Assembly: GCA_001302825.1 (NCBI GenBank)
Contig: LIZR01000049.1
Coordinates: 1-32,557, forward strand
Direction: 5' to 3'
Length of the DNA stretch: 32,557 nucleotides
Source of the DNA: Planctomycetes bacterium DG_23
GTDB taxonomy: Bacteria > Planctomycetota > DG-23
Shown here: positions 1 through 8,091 of the stretch, in pieces
Numbering within the stretch: position 1 is the stretch's first letter
Layout: each line of letters starts with the position of its first letter
The notes under the pieces: model-generated
What the model was told of the DNA's origin: nothing
What the model saw: only the letters and a program-made list of their open reading frames with translations
The model's database searches: none
Made by a program: the position numbers and the translations under genes

Positions 1-93
1 ATCTCTGGCATATTTCGCCAGGAACTCATAGATATGATTACATCCCTGGGTGAATTTGAGCCTGTGGAAGAAAGCAGGGAAGGGCGAGGGTAA
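1..93 (+). CDS. C-terminal end of an upstream gene (5' partial)
   Basis: Frame 1 is open from the first base and ends at a TAA at 91-93, giving about 30 residues that end in an acidic tail (EFEPVEESREGRG). The composition (FRQELIDMITSLGEF) is plausible for the last helix of a protein, but too little is present to assign a family. The next gene starts about 100 bp downstream on the same strand, so the two may be co-transcribed. It could also be a chance open frame. Confidence 0.45.
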   Translation: MSGIFRQELIDMITSLGEFEPVEESREGRG

Positions 94-191
94 GCCTCAT
101 CGGGAAAGGAGGTGTAAAACAGGGCAAAATCAAGGCTTGAGCAGGCAGTTTCAGATGGTTTTGGCAAAGGAAATTCGGGAAGGAGCAGAAG

Positions 192-755
192 ATGAAGATT
201 CGGCAACTGGTAATCTTGTTGCTGGTGGTGGCCGTTGTGGTCGGCGTTCTGGCAATTTTAACCGCGGCAGAAGAAGAACGCGAGAGGACCGAAGGCGAAC
301 GGGAGAGACAGCGTCCCTCCAGAGAGGAGAGAATCGAAAGTTATCTCGGTGTTCTTAAGGAAAAACTTGCTCCTACTGATGAACAGTGGAAGACGCTTGA
401 ACCCAAACTCAGAAGTATGATCGATGCCAGATTGGAAGTTCAACGCATGTATTTCGCCAGGATTTCGCGCATACGAGGACTTTCCGGCAGAACGAGGTTT
501 GCTGAGGCTATGGAGGAGGAAAAAGAAACTCCTCAAGGTCAACTTTATGAACTTCTTAAGGACGAATCCGCCAAGGAAGACGCCATTAAGGCCAAACTTG
601 AAGCAGTCCGTGCCGCCAGGGAAGAAGAGCGGCAGAAAGATAGGGAAAGGAGTAGAGAACTTCGTAGGCAAATCAACGAATTGGAGGCCGAACTTAAAAA
701 ACTTATCAACATAAGACAGGAGGCAATTCTCGTCCTGCACGGCATCATTCCATAG
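192..755 (+). CDS. Exported or membrane-anchored coiled-coil protein (Spy/CpxP-like helical type)
   Basis: The protein has 187 residues. It starts at an ATG preceded by GGAAGGAG six bases upstream. Residues 1-25 form a hydrophobic signal peptide or signal anchor after MKIRQ, and no lipobox Cys is visible. The rest is highly charged and predicted helical: a Glu/Arg-rich linker (about 26-48), a helical hairpin region with an LTxxQ-like motif (LAPTDEQWKTL, about 58-68), and a strongly heptad-like C-terminal coiled coil (about 120-175). The LTxxQ-like motif and all-helical make-up resemble the Spy/CpxP periplasmic chaperone group. The resemblance is weak, so the role is an inference. It probably acts in the periplasm. 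The charge bias makes sequence-based homology easy to overstate. Confidence 0.75.
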   Translation: MKIRQLVILLLVVAVVVGVLAILTAAEEERERTEGERERQRPSREERIESYLGVLKEKLAPTDEQWKTLEPKLRSMIDARLEVQRMYFARISRIRGLSGRTRFAEAMEEEKETPQGQLYELLKDESAKEDAIKAKLEAVRAAREEERQKDRERSRELRRQINELEAELKKLINIRQEAILVLHGIIP

Positions 756-830
756 TGGCCTTGGTATTTCCACCACAAAGGAGCGTAGCAGGGGTCGTGC
801 CTTGCTGGGGCAGCGCTTCAATTAATACAG

Positions 831-860
831 TAGGGTTGGGTCGGGGACGACCCAGCCCTA
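831..860. repeat. GC-rich intergenic hairpin, 13-bp arms
   Basis: The arms TAGGGTTGGGTCG (831-843) and CGACCCAGCCCTA (848-860) pair over 13 positions with one G-T wobble around a GGGA loop. No T-run follows, so a classical intrinsic terminator is not supported. It lies in the 250-bp gap between the coiled-coil gene and the tRNA-Val promoter. It could be a dispersed intergenic repeat or a transcript-end stabiliser. Confidence 0.6.
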
Positions 861-936
861 CCCGCCGAGTATTCATAGGTTAGCCCTGGTGACGCCTATT
901 TTCCGAAATCAAAAAAGGATATACCCCCAAAAATCC

Positions 937-964
937 TTGACACAAGCAAAAAAGGCCTTAATAT
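937..964 (+). promoter_or_regulatory. Sigma70-type promoter of tRNA-Val
   Basis: TTGACA at 937-942 and TAATAT at 959-964 are separated by 16 bp. The predicted start near 971 gives a leader of about 35 nt before the tRNA at 1007. No other gene lies downstream on this strand before guaB. Confidence 0.75.
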
Positions 965-1006
965 TAAAGGTAGAGCATTAACGGGGTCTGCTTTTGAGAG
1001 TCAGGC

Positions 1007-1081
1007 GGGCGCATAGCTCAGTGGGAGAGCGCTTGCTTCACACGCAAGAGGTCATTGGTTCAAATCCAATTGCGCCCACCA
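1007..1081 (+). tRNA. tRNA-Val(CAC)
   Basis: A complete cloverleaf. The acceptor arms GGGCGCA (1007-1013) and TGCGCCC (1071-1077) pair fully, followed by discriminator A and an encoded CCA (1079-1081). The anticodon stem CTTGC/GCAAG encloses the loop TTCACAC, which gives anticodon CAC, reading GUG codons. The T-arm has the usual GGTTCAAATCC form. Confidence 0.95.
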
Positions 1082-1089
1082 TTTTTTGC

Positions 1090-1566
1090 CTATTTCCGCG
1101 TGGCCTTACTTTCCTTCAACATCTTAAATATCATTACTCCGGCCCCAATACAAATCAGGACATCCGCAATATTGAAAATAGGCCAGCCGATGAGATAAAA
1201 ATCGAGGAGATCCCGTACCCGGCCTACAAAGATACGGTCACAGAGGTTCCCCGTAGCCCCGGCCGTGATTAGCCCCAATGCAAAAATGGTCTGGCCATCC
1301 AATCTGGAGGCAAGCACTAAAAAAACAGCAATCACCGTTACTATGGCAAGCATAGAGACGATGGTAAGCGCCAGATTGTGCCCTCCGAAAAGCCCCCAGG
1401 CCATCCCGGTCTGCGTCCAGGGCCTCAGACGGAACACTCCGGGCCAGACCTCGCGCACCTCTCCCGGATAGAGGAACCTGAAAACCACCATCTTTGTAAT
1501 TTGGTCGAGAAGAAAGCCACCGAGGGCTACCAGCCAAAAAAGGAGATGATTTTCTTTGTTCTTCAT
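1090..1566 (-). CDS. lspA: Lipoprotein signal peptidase (signal peptidase II)
   Basis: This inner-membrane aspartyl protease cleaves the signal peptide of prolipoproteins in front of the lipidated Cys. About 158 residues with four hydrophobic segments. Both catalytic Asp motifs are present: GNLCDR in the centre and FNIAD near the C-terminus. The early VALGGFLLDQITK segment also fits the family, and the length is typical. The start chosen is the ATG at 1564-1566, whose ATGA overlaps the stop of the upstream TraR-type gene; a start 27 bp further upstream is possible but lies inside that gene. The pair is evidently translationally coupled. Lipoproteins elsewhere in the window (10534, 21692, 29125) are its expected substrates. 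The gene ends about 10 bp from tRNA-Val, with which it converges. Confidence 0.95.
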   Translation of the reverse strand: MKNKENHLLFWLVALGGFLLDQITKMVVFRFLYPGEVREVWPGVFRLRPWTQTGMAWGLFGGHNLALTIVSMLAIVTVIAVFLVLASRLDGQTIFALGLITAGATGNLCDRIFVGRVRDLLDFYLIGWPIFNIADVLICIGAGVMIFKMLKESKATRK

Positions 1567-1985
1567 TCCCCGAGTTCTTCTTTTCGCTTGCATTCTACGC
1601 AGAGGTGGGCGTAAGGTATGGCTCGCAGGCGCGCCTTAGGTATGAGTTGGTCACAGGATTCACAAATGCCGAATGTGCCTTCCTCAATCCGTTCCAGTGC
1701 CGCATCTATTTCTCGGACTTCATCCTCCACATTCTCTATCAGCCCCACGCTAAATTCCTGTTCGAAATTGTCGCTGGCTATATCAGGCATATGAGTGGGC
1801 ATATTGGAGATGTCGCCGGCGGCCTCCTGGCGAGATTTACTCAAGGTTTCGTTCTGCAAGCGGTCCAAATCGCCAGTAATAAAGGCCCTCTTGATCAGAA
1901 GCAGTTTCTTGAACCCTTGCAGTTCCTTGGCCGTAAGTTTAGCACCGCCCTGCGACTTGCTTCTTTTTCTTTTACTCTTTCCCAT
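1563..1985 (-). CDS. TraR/DksA-family C4 zinc-finger regulator
   Basis: The protein has 140 residues. The N-terminus is basic and Ser/Lys-rich (MGKSKRKRSKS), followed by a helical coiled-coil region (about 18-100) and a C-terminal zinc finger with Cys pairs in CESC and CVEC separated by 17 residues (about 108-131). This is the DksA/TraR architecture; family members bind the RNA polymerase secondary channel and modulate initiation. The middle stretch ending in AALERIEEGTFGICESC is typical of the short TraR/YteA-like branch. I do not see DksA's coiled-coil-tip Asp pair clearly, so it is not called dksA. It is the first gene of an operon with lspA. Its start codon lies about 5 nt after the predicted transcription start, without an SD, suggesting a leaderless message. 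Confidence 0.9.
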   Translation of the reverse strand: MGKSKRKRSKSQGGAKLTAKELQGFKKLLLIKRAFITGDLDRLQNETLSKSRQEAAGDISNMPTHMPDIASDNFEQEFSVGLIENVEDEVREIDAALERIEEGTFGICESCDQLIPKARLRAIPYAHLCVECKRKEELGE

Positions 1986-1996
1986 AATGGCCCAGA

Positions 1997-2025
1997 ATCA
2001 TACTGTCAAAAAAGCCTTTTGTCAA
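1997..2025 (-). promoter_or_regulatory. Promoter of the TraR-lspA operon
   Basis: Read on the minus strand, TTGACA (2025-2020) and TATGAT (2002-1997) are separated by 17 bp. The predicted transcription start is near 1990 and the ATG begins at 1985, so the 5' leader is only a few nucleotides and holds no SD. Confidence 0.75.
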
Positions 2026-2086
2026 GAAAATTTTTCCTATGATAGCCTTCCGAGATAGAAACCAAAGACGCCGGAAAAAAGATTTC

Positions 2087-2114
2087 TTGACTTTTTCTAT
2101 ATACGGTTTACACT
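2087..2114 (+). promoter_or_regulatory. Promoter of guaB
   Basis: TTGACT (2087-2092) and TACACT (2109-2114) are separated by 16 bp. The predicted start near 2121 gives about 30 nt of leader to the ATG at 2151. It is divergent from the TraR-lspA promoter about 60 bp away. Confidence 0.65.
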
Positions 2115-2150
2115 TAAGGATTTGAAACATAAGGTTTGGGGAAACTGTCT

Positions 2151-3605
2151 ATGCGAGATTTTAGCAAGAAGATCGTGGGAGAAGGCATAACCTTCGACGA
2201 TGTGCTTCTCCTTCCGGAGAAATCCGATGTGGTTCCCCGGGAAGTCTCCACAGAAACCATTTTCAGTCGCACTATTGCTCTGCGGATACCTATTGCTTCA
2301 GCGGCTATGGATACGGTTACCGAATCCCGTTTGGCCATCGCCTTAGCTCAGGAGGGTGGCATAGGTATAATTCATAAGAACCTCTCCGCCGAGAAGCAAG
2401 CCCGGGAGGCCACTAAAGTAAAAAGGTTCGAAAGTGGCGTCATTGCCGACCCTATAACCCTCGCCCCTGACGAGACTATTTCCCAGGCACGCCAGACTAT
2501 GGCCCAATATGGCATATCCGGTCTCCCTATTGTTGAAGATACCAAACTCGTGGGTATTCTCACCAACCGTGACCTCCGCCTTTATGAAGGCCCTGAGTGT
2601 AAGGTGAAGGAGCTTATGACTACCAAACTCATCACCGCACCAGAGGGCACCTCACTGGCCGAAGCCCGGGAAATCCTCCATAGGAACAAGGTGGAGAAAC
2701 TGCTTTTGGTGGATGATGATTTTGCCCTGCGCGGCCTCATTACAATGAAGGACCTTCTAAAAGCGGAACAGTTCCCCTTAGCGGCCAAGGATACTCAGGG
2801 GCGGCTTCGTGTGGGGGCAGCGGTCGGCGTATATGATTACGAGCGCGTGGAGGCGCTCCTGGATAGCGCTGTGGATGTAATAGTAGTGGATACCGCACAC
2901 GGTCATTCAACCAAGGTAATCGAAACGGTGAAGGAAATTAAGCGGCGCTATGATGTGGAGGTGGTAGCGGGCAATGTGGCCACTGCCCAGGCCACAAAGG
3001 ACCTCATTGAAGCCGGCGCCGACGGGGTCAAGGTGGGCATTGGACCCGGTTCCATCTGCACTACGCGGGTCATCTCTGGCGTGGGCGTCCCTCAAATTAC
3101 CGCCATATTTGAATGCGCAAAAGCAGCCAGAGACCGAGAGGTGCCTATAATTGCAGACGGAGGCATTCGCCGCTCCGGAGACATCACTAAAGCCATCGCT
3201 GCGGGGGCCAGTTCGGTTATGATAGGAAGCCTCTTTGCCGGGGCCGAAGAAAGCCCCAGTCAAATGGTCATATATAGAGGCAGGAGTTATAAGATTTTTC
3301 GCGGGATGGGCTCTTTAAAGGCTATGGTAGAAGGTTCTTCAGAGCGCTACAGGCAAACTGGTGTGCATCGGGATAAGCTGGTGCCGGAGGGCGTTGAAGG
3401 CCGCGTGCCTTACAAAGGGCCTCTTTCCGAAGTAGTCTATCAATTGGTCGGCGGGCTCAGGGCCGGGATGGGTTATACCGGCGCGGCTGACATCAAAGAA
3501 CTTCAAACAAAAAAGTTCATTCGCATCTCTCACGCCGGCCTTCTGGAAGGTCATCCGCACGACATAGCCATTACCCAGGAAGCGCCTAATTATACCTTGG
3601 AATAA
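2151..3605 (+). CDS. guaB: Inosine-5'-monophosphate dehydrogenase
   Basis: Catalyses NAD-dependent oxidation of IMP to XMP, the committed step of GTP synthesis. About 484 residues, the normal bacterial length. The N-terminal barrel half opens with [16 protein letters not shown]. Two CBS domains follow at about 90-205. The second barrel half carries the catalytic-Cys loop [15 protein letters not shown], the phosphate site [11 protein letters not shown], and the flap-side motif GMGSLKAM. The start is ambiguous: a TTG at 2136 would add five residues but has its only AAGG within 2 bp, whereas the ATG at 2151 follows a weak GGGGA about 8 bp upstream. The gene stands alone behind its own promoter; guaA is not in the window. 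Confidence 0.97.
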   Translation: MRDFSKKIVGEGITFDDVLLLPEKSDVVPREVSTETIFSRTIALRIPIASAAMDTVTESRLAIALAQEGGIGIIHKNLSAEKQAREATKVKRFESGVIADPITLAPDETISQARQTMAQYGISGLPIVEDTKLVGILTNRDLRLYEGPECKVKELMTTKLITAPEGTSLAEAREILHRNKVEKLLLVDDDFALRGLITMKDLLKAEQFPLAAKDTQGRLRVGAAVGVYDYERVEALLDSAVDVIVVDTAHGHSTKVIETVKEIKRRYDVEVVAGNVATAQATKDLIEAGADGVKVGIGPGSICTTRVISGVGVPQITAIFECAKAARDREVPIIADGGIRRSGDITKAIAAGASSVMIGSLFAGAEESPSQMVIYRGRSYKIFRGMGSLKAMVEGSSERYRQTGVHRDKLVPEGVEGRVPYKGPLSEVVYQLVGGLRAGMGYTGAADIKELQTKKFIRISHAGLLEGHPHDIAITQEAPNYTLE

Positions 3606-3650
3606 GCAACATCTTCCAACCTGGCTTTCCTTATATCAGTCAAAAAGGTC

Positions 3651-3678
3651 TTGACAGAAATTCTTGCCTGCATATAAT
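3651..3678 (+). promoter_or_regulatory. Consensus promoter of the gap-pgk-rpe-accD operon
   Basis: TTGACA (3651-3656) and TATAAT (3673-3678) both match consensus perfectly, separated by 16 bp. The predicted start near 3685 leaves a leader of about 50 nt before gap. It is the strongest promoter seen in the window and fits a highly expressed glycolytic operon. No operator-like dyad is evident. Confidence 0.85.
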
Positions 3679-3734
3679 GTTGTCTTAAAATTTGATAAGG
3701 CGGGCGAAAATTTGCTTTAAGAAAGGAGAAAGAA

Positions 3735-4745
3735 ATGGCTATCAGGGTGAGCATAAATGGATTTGGCCGGATAGGCAGGATTGTCTACCGGGTTTTGGCC
3801 ACCAGAGGCGATGAATTTGAAGTGGCGGCGGTGAACGACCTCGCCGATGCCCAAACCCTGGCCATCCTTCTGAAATACGATTCCGTGCATAGAAGGTTTC
3901 CTGGCGAAGTGTCTGTGAAAGATGGTTCTCTGGTAGTAAATGGTAAAAAGATAAAAGTCCTGAGCGAGCGCGACCCGGCAAACCTCCCCTGGAAGGAGAT
4001 GAAAATTGATTTCGTGGTTGAATCTACCGGCGTCTTCCGCTATAGAAAGGAGATTGCCAAACACATAGAAGCCGGAGCGAAAAAGGTGCTCCTTACCGTT
4101 CCTCCCCGCGATGATATTGACGCTATGATAGTACTCGGCGTCAATGAGGACGACCTGACGGGCGAGGAACAAATAATTTCCAACGCCTCCTGTACCACCA
4201 ATTGTGTCGTGCCTATGGCCAAGGTGGTCAACGATAGTTTCGGCATCGAGCACGGACTAATGACCACCATCCACGCCTATACCAACGACCAGCGCATACT
4301 GGACCTGATACATAAAGACCCTCGTCGGGCCCGTGCCGCGGCCGTCAATATTATTCCCACCACTACCGGTGCCGCCAGAGCCGCCGGCGAAATTATACCC
4401 GAACTTGAAGGCAAAATTGACGGTATGGCTATGCGCGTGCCTGTCTCCGACGGCTCGGTAACTGACCTGGTCACCGCGGTAAAGAAAGAGGTGAGCGCGG
4501 AAGAGGTTAATGCCGCTTTTCGTGCCGCCGCTGGTGGCCCTCTAAAAGGCATAATTGAATATACCGAAGACCCCATAGTCTCAAGCGATGTGGTGGGAAA
4601 TCCGGCATCTTGCGTTTTCGATGCCCAATCCACTATGGTAATTGATTCCAAACTGGTTAAGACCGTGGGCTGGTATGACAACGAATGGGGCTATTCCAAT
4701 CGCGTGGTGGATTTAATGGCCCTGGTGATGGAGAAGGCGAAGTAA
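3735..4745 (+). CDS. gap: Glyceraldehyde-3-phosphate dehydrogenase
   Basis: Cytosolic phosphorylating enzyme converting glyceraldehyde-3-phosphate to 1,3-bisphosphoglycerate with NAD(P). 336 residues, typical length. The Rossmann start INGFGRIGR is at residues 8-16, the catalytic motif SCTTNC has its Cys near residue 153, and the C-terminus contains WYDNEWGYSNR. The ATG has AAGGAG six bases upstream. It is the first gene of a four-gene run; pgk follows after 24 bp, so the two consecutive glycolytic steps are made together. No missing residue was noticed. Confidence 0.98.
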   Translation: MAIRVSINGFGRIGRIVYRVLATRGDEFEVAAVNDLADAQTLAILLKYDSVHRRFPGEVSVKDGSLVVNGKKIKVLSERDPANLPWKEMKIDFVVESTGVFRYRKEIAKHIEAGAKKVLLTVPPRDDIDAMIVLGVNEDDLTGEEQIISNASCTTNCVVPMAKVVNDSFGIEHGLMTTIHAYTNDQRILDLIHKDPRRARAAAVNIIPTTTGAARAAGEIIPELEGKIDGMAMRVPVSDGSVTDLVTAVKKEVSAEEVNAAFRAAAGGPLKGIIEYTEDPIVSSDVVGNPASCVFDAQSTMVIDSKLVKTVGWYDNEWGYSNRVVDLMALVMEKAK

Positions 4746-4769
4746 TAACTTGTAGGGGGATGAGCACCT

Positions 4770-5951
4770 ATGAATAAAGTGTCCCTTGGCGATTTGGATG
4801 TCGCCGGCAAGCGCGTTCTGATGCGGGTGGATTTCAATGTGCCCCTTGATGATGAGGGAAAGATAACCAGCGACCTGCGCATCCGTGCGGCCCTTCCCAG
4901 TATAAATCATATTTTAGAGCGCGGTGGAAGTCTTATCTTGATGAGTCACCTCGGCCGGCCCAACGGCCAGGTCGTTGAGGAATTGAAGATGGACCCCGTG
5001 GGAGTGCGCCTGAGTGAACTTCTGGGAAGACCGGTGCGAAAAATCCAGGATTCTATCGGTCCCCAGGTCGAGGCCGCAGTCAATGAAATGCAGGATGGCG
5101 ATATCATCCTTCTGGAAAACCTGCGTTTCCATCCAGAAGAAGAAGCGGGCGACGATGACTTTGCTCAAAGCCTTGCTAAATTGGCTGACCTCTATGTAAA
5201 CGATGCCTTTGGCGCCGCCCACCGGGCGCACGCTTCTGTGGCCGGCGTCGCCCGCCATCTGCCCGGCGCTGCCGGGCTTCTGCTCTTGAAGGAGATAAAA
5301 TTCTTGAGCCTACTTCTTGAGGAGCCTCAAGCCCCCTTTATCGCCATCCTCGGCGGGGCTAAAGTCTCCGACAAAATTGGCCCTATAGAAAACCTATTAA
5401 ATAAACTCTCGGGGCTCCTCATCGGCGGGGCTATGGCTTACACCTTCCTCAAGGCCAAAGGCACCTCTGTAGGTAGTTCCAAAGTGGAAGAAGAAGGCAT
5501 AGATACAGCAAAAACTATTCTTACAAACGCCGAAGAAAAGGGCGTGGAATTTCTCCTGCCCGAAGACCACCTCTTGGCCAGAAAACTCGAACCCTCGGCA
5601 GAGACAATGATTGCCGAGGGCGCAATACCCGAAGGATGGCGCGGTGTCGATATCGGCCCCAAGACCATAGATACCTATGTCGGTAAAATCCAAGAGGCCA
5701 AAACTATTTTCTGGAACGGGCCGGTTGGTATTTTTGAAATCGAACCCTTTGCTCAAGGAAGTAAGGCCATCGCTCAGGCCTTGGCTTCTTCTGGCGCCAC
5801 CACCGTAGTCGGCGGTGGGGATACGGCCACTGCGGTGGAGGCCTTCGGTCTGGTAGATGAGATGACGCATCTTTCTACCGGCGGTGGCGCAGCCCTGGAA
5901 TTCTTGGAAGGAAAAGAACTTCCTGGCATAGCCGCCTTGCCCGATAAATAA
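4770..5951 (+). CDS. pgk: Phosphoglycerate kinase
   Basis: Transfers the acyl phosphate of 1,3-bisphosphoglycerate to ADP in the glycolytic step after Gap. 393 residues, as expected. Visible motifs: [14 protein letters not shown] near the N-terminus, the substrate-binding SHLGRP, the [12 protein letters not shown] segment, the hinge-side GGAKVSDKI, and the C-terminal nucleotide-binding [10 protein letters not shown] and [18 protein letters not shown]. The ATG follows a GGGGGA about 10 bases upstream. It sits between gap and rpe with short spacers, so it should be read from the promoter ahead of gap. Confidence 0.98.
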   Translation: MNKVSLGDLDVAGKRVLMRVDFNVPLDDEGKITSDLRIRAALPSINHILERGGSLILMSHLGRPNGQVVEELKMDPVGVRLSELLGRPVRKIQDSIGPQVEAAVNEMQDGDIILLENLRFHPEEEAGDDDFAQSLAKLADLYVNDAFGAAHRAHASVAGVARHLPGAAGLLLLKEIKFLSLLLEEPQAPFIAILGGAKVSDKIGPIENLLNKLSGLLIGGAMAYTFLKAKGTSVGSSKVEEEGIDTAKTILTNAEEKGVEFLLPEDHLLARKLEPSAETMIAEGAIPEGWRGVDIGPKTIDTYVGKIQEAKTIFWNGPVGIFEIEPFAQGSKAIAQALASSGATTVVGGGDTATAVEAFGLVDEMTHLSTGGGAALEFLEGKELPGIAALPDK

Positions 5952-5978
5952 AATCTTTTTTATATCAAGGAATAAGGT

Positions 5979-6653
5979 TTGATAAAGATTGTCCCCTCAA
6001 TCCTTTCCGCTGACTTTGCAAATCTCGGGCGCGACATAAAGCGGGTGGAAGATGCCGGCGCGGATATGCTCCATATAGATGTAATGGACGGCCATTTTGT
6101 GCCCAATATCACCATAGGGGTGCCCGTGGTCAAATCCGTAAGGAAAGTAACCCGCCTTCCTCTCAATGTGCACTTGATGATTGCAGAGCCGGAAAAATAT
6201 GTTGAGCCTTTCGCCCGCGCCGGAAGCGACATAATAGTCTTCCACATAGAAGTAACCGACCGGCCGGAAGATTTAATCGCCGGCATCCGCGAGTTAGGGG
6301 TCAAGCCGGGGATTTCAGTAAATCCCGAAACCGGCCTGGATAGGATATGGGGCATTTTGGATAAGTTGGATATGGTGCTGGTGATGTTTGTCCATCCGGG
6401 CTTCGCCGGCCAGGCTCTTATGCACGAGATTGTATGGAAGGTTAAGGAACTGCGCAAAAGAGCGCCTGAGGACTTTGATATAGAAGTGGATGGCGGGATA
6501 AACGAAAAGACCATATCCGAAATAGCCGGGGCCGGGGCAAATGTATTCGTGGCCGGAACAGCCATATTCGGTAGTCCGGATACGGCCGCAGCCATAAGGA
6601 CCCTGCGCCAGAAGGCTGAGGAAGCCTTTGAGGCTCGCCCCCAGAAGGCATAA
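5979..6653 (+). CDS. rpe: Ribulose-phosphate 3-epimerase
   Basis: Interconverts ribulose-5-phosphate and xylulose-5-phosphate in the pentose phosphate pathway. 224-residue TIM barrel. The start is TTG at 5979 (MIKIVPSILSADF is the canonical N-terminus), preceded by AAGGAATAAGG; no ATG is near. Metal and catalytic residues lie in HIDVMDGHFVPN, VHLMI and EVDGGI. The usual VMTVNPGFGGQ loop reads VMFVHPGFAGQ here, with three substitutions in a normally very conserved loop; the remaining signature is intact, so activity is still expected. The gene lies 27 bp after pgk and 12 bp before accD, linking carbon metabolism with fatty-acid precursor synthesis in one transcript. Confidence 0.95.
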   Translation: MIKIVPSILSADFANLGRDIKRVEDAGADMLHIDVMDGHFVPNITIGVPVVKSVRKVTRLPLNVHLMIAEPEKYVEPFARAGSDIIVFHIEVTDRPEDLIAGIRELGVKPGISVNPETGLDRIWGILDKLDMVLVMFVHPGFAGQALMHEIVWKVKELRKRAPEDFDIEVDGGINEKTISEIAGAGANVFVAGTAIFGSPDTAAAIRTLRQKAEEAFEARPQKA

Positions 6654-6665
6654 AAGGATTTTTGG

Positions 6666-7499
6666 ATGGCTTTGCGCAGATTCAGGTTCCGCCGTAAGAA
6701 AGAGATGCCCGACGGCCTCTGGATGAAGTGCCAGGGTTGCAATCAATTGGTATTCAAAAAGATTGTGGAAGAACATCTGAGTGTCTGTCCCGAATGCAAT
6801 TTCCATTTTACCATCCCCGCCCAAAAGCGCATCGAACTTCTCCTGGATGCGGGAACTTTCCAGGAACGCTACGCGGATATGACCTCCATAGACCCCCTGG
6901 GGTTCAAAGACCGCATCACCTATGCCGAACGCCTGAGTGCCGAACAGGAAAAAACCGGCTTAAAAGAAGCGGCGCTCGTAGGAACCGGAAAGATCGAAGG
7001 CCGTCAGATTATGTTCGGCGTTACGGATTTCAATTTCCTCGCCGGGAGTCTCGGTTCCGTGATGGGGGAGAAGATAACCCGCATCGTGGAAGAGGCCCAG
7101 GAAGAAGGCCTGTCGCTGGTCATAGTTTCCGGCTCTGGCGGCGGTGCCCGTATGCAGGAGGGCGCATTGTCTTTAACTCAGATGGCCAAGACCTCGGCCG
7201 CCATCGCCCGTTTTCACGACGCAGGCGGGCTATATATCTCCATCCTCACCAACCCTTGTATGGCCGGGGTGATGGCCAGTTTCGCTTCGCTGGGCGATGT
7301 AGTCATTGCCGAACCCAAGGCGCTCATAGGCTTTACCGGCCCCCGGGTCATCCGCCAGACCATCCAGGCCGAACTTCCCGAAGGTTTCCAGCGCTCGGAA
7401 TTTCTTCTGGAGCACGGCCTCATTGATATGATAGTGAACCGCAAGACCCTCAAAAAAGAGGTTGCCCGCCTTTTGAATTATCTCGCCCCTGCATCTTGA
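6666..7499 (+). CDS. accD: Acetyl-CoA carboxylase carboxyltransferase subunit beta
   Basis: With AccA it forms the carboxyltransferase that moves CO2 from biotin to acetyl-CoA, giving malonyl-CoA. 277 residues. The N-terminal C4 zinc ribbon is complete (Cys pairs in CQGC and CPEC, about residues 22-44). The crotonase-like core shows GGGARMQEG, the oxyanion-hole region, MAGVMASFASLGD, and GFTGPRVIRQT. The ATG is preceded by AAAAGGA about 9 bases upstream. It is the last gene of the operon. accA is not adjacent, so the two subunits are encoded apart. After the stop comes a 150-bp AT-rich gap without a clear intrinsic terminator. Confidence 0.97.
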   Translation: MALRRFRFRRKKEMPDGLWMKCQGCNQLVFKKIVEEHLSVCPECNFHFTIPAQKRIELLLDAGTFQERYADMTSIDPLGFKDRITYAERLSAEQEKTGLKEAALVGTGKIEGRQIMFGVTDFNFLAGSLGSVMGEKITRIVEEAQEEGLSLVIVSGSGGGARMQEGALSLTQMAKTSAAIARFHDAGGLYISILTNPCMAGVMASFASLGDVVIAEPKALIGFTGPRVIRQTIQAELPEGFQRSEFLLEHGLIDMIVNRKTLKKEVARLLNYLAPAS

Positions 7500-7512
7500 C
7501 AAATCAATTTAT

Positions 7513-7598
7513 TTTTTTATCCGCGTCATCCACGGTCATTTTTCCATTCGCAAAATTCGCGTCCTGTTTTATCCGGGCAATCTGCGCTCATTTTTTCC
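7513..7598 (+). repeat. Two tandem imperfect copies of a ~32-bp intergenic repeat upstream of tRNA-Asn
   Basis: A unit of the form T-run, ATCCG, about 16 variable bases, T-run, CC occurs at about 7513-7545 and again at about 7567-7598. Related units precede the two decayed tRNA copies at 9979-10010 and about 12793-12822. In each of the last three cases it lies directly in front of the tRNA promoter. The function is unknown; it appears to be the left part of a larger repeated unit. Confidence 0.5.
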
Positions 7599-7626
7599 TT
7601 GCTTTTCCTAATTTTTTGAATAAAAT
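7599..7626 (+). promoter_or_regulatory. Promoter of tRNA-Asn
   Basis: TTGCTT (7599-7604) and TAAAAT (7621-7626) are separated by 16 bp, with a predicted start about 17 nt ahead of the tRNA. The assignment is supported by comparison: the decayed copies keep TTGCTT-17-TAGGAT (10011-10039) and TTGTCG-17-TAAAAT (12823-12851) at the same place. Confidence 0.65.
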
Positions 7627-7649
7627 TTATTAAATTCGACCTACCATAT

Positions 7650-7725
7650 TCCCCGGTAGCTCAATCGGTAGAGTGGGTGGCTGTTAACCACTAGGTTGCA
7701 GGTTCGAGTCCTGCCCGGGGAGCCA
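7650..7725 (+). tRNA. tRNA-Asn(GTT)
   Basis: A complete cloverleaf. The acceptor TCCCCGG (7650-7656) pairs with CCGGGGA (7715-7721), followed by discriminator G and encoded CCA (7723-7725). The anticodon stem GGTGG/CCACT encloses CTGTTAA, giving anticodon GTT for Asn codons. The T-arm is GCAGG TTCGAGT CCTGC. Its 3' end is duplicated exactly at 10146-10176, and two degenerate whole copies lie at 10065 and 12879. Confidence 0.95.
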
Positions 7726-7726
7726 A
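7696..7726 (+). repeat. Left copy of a 31-bp direct repeat (tRNA-Asn 3' end), candidate att site
   Basis: Bases 7696-7726 (T-arm, acceptor 3' strand, CCA and one further A) are identical to 10146-10176. Tyrosine-recombinase elements commonly leave such a copy of a tRNA 3' end at the far boundary. The enclosed 2.4 kb holds one transporter gene and no recombinase, so this is a candidate only. Confidence 0.6.
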
Positions 7727-7735
7727 ACAATCAAA

Positions 7736-7804
7736 GGGGACCTCCGCGTCCCCGATGGGCTAATGCAAAGTCCCGTTGCTCTCGCTGCGGGGCTCTTTGC
7801 ATTA
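7736..7804 (+). other. Two hairpins just downstream of tRNA-Asn
   Basis: Hairpin 1: GGGGAC (7736-7741) and GTCCCC (7748-7753) around a 6-nt loop. Hairpin 2: TAATGCAAAG (7761-7770) and CTTTGCATTA (7795-7804) pair perfectly over 10 bp, and the stem can extend inward by about five pairs after a 2-nt bulge. Neither is followed by a T-run. They may act in tRNA transcript ending or mark the edge of an inserted segment. From 7805 to the permease start at 8092 I see no convincing gene. Confidence 0.5.
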
Positions 7805-8091
7805 GGCGTAAAGGCAAAGGGGTAGGCACGTGTTGGCGGACAAGGTGATGTTATTTGCTTCGGCACAAAAAGACCGGGTCCCGAAAGGAACCCTGGCGGT
7901 TGTGACCCCGCCCCAAGAATCTCTGCCCAAACCCTCTAATTATGACTTGAACGACCTTCTTTGGATCAACGCACCCGCTCGACTTGTATCGCAAAAGCAA
8001 ACCTTGTGTCTATCTCAGCAAAAGATGCGGAGGTTACATTCCGGCTGTCGCCTTGACCCGAAGAGCCGCGGTTGCGAAAGAAGGGTAACAG

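Noticed and set aside
105-114. Near-perfect SD (AAAGGAGGTG)
   Set aside because: No start codon with a usable frame lies at the right distance; the next real start at 192 has its own SD.
50-358. Open frame of 102 codons overlapping the coiled-coil gene
   Set aside because: Composition is that of an off-frame shadow (Arg/Gly-rich, no domain), and it conflicts with the gene at 192 that has a good SD and signal sequence.
994-1272. Open frame across tRNA-Val
   Set aside because: It reads through the tRNA and antisense to lspA; no supporting signal.
2907-3263. Minus-strand frame inside guaB
   Set aside because: Shadow of a well-conserved gene; no SD or family resemblance.
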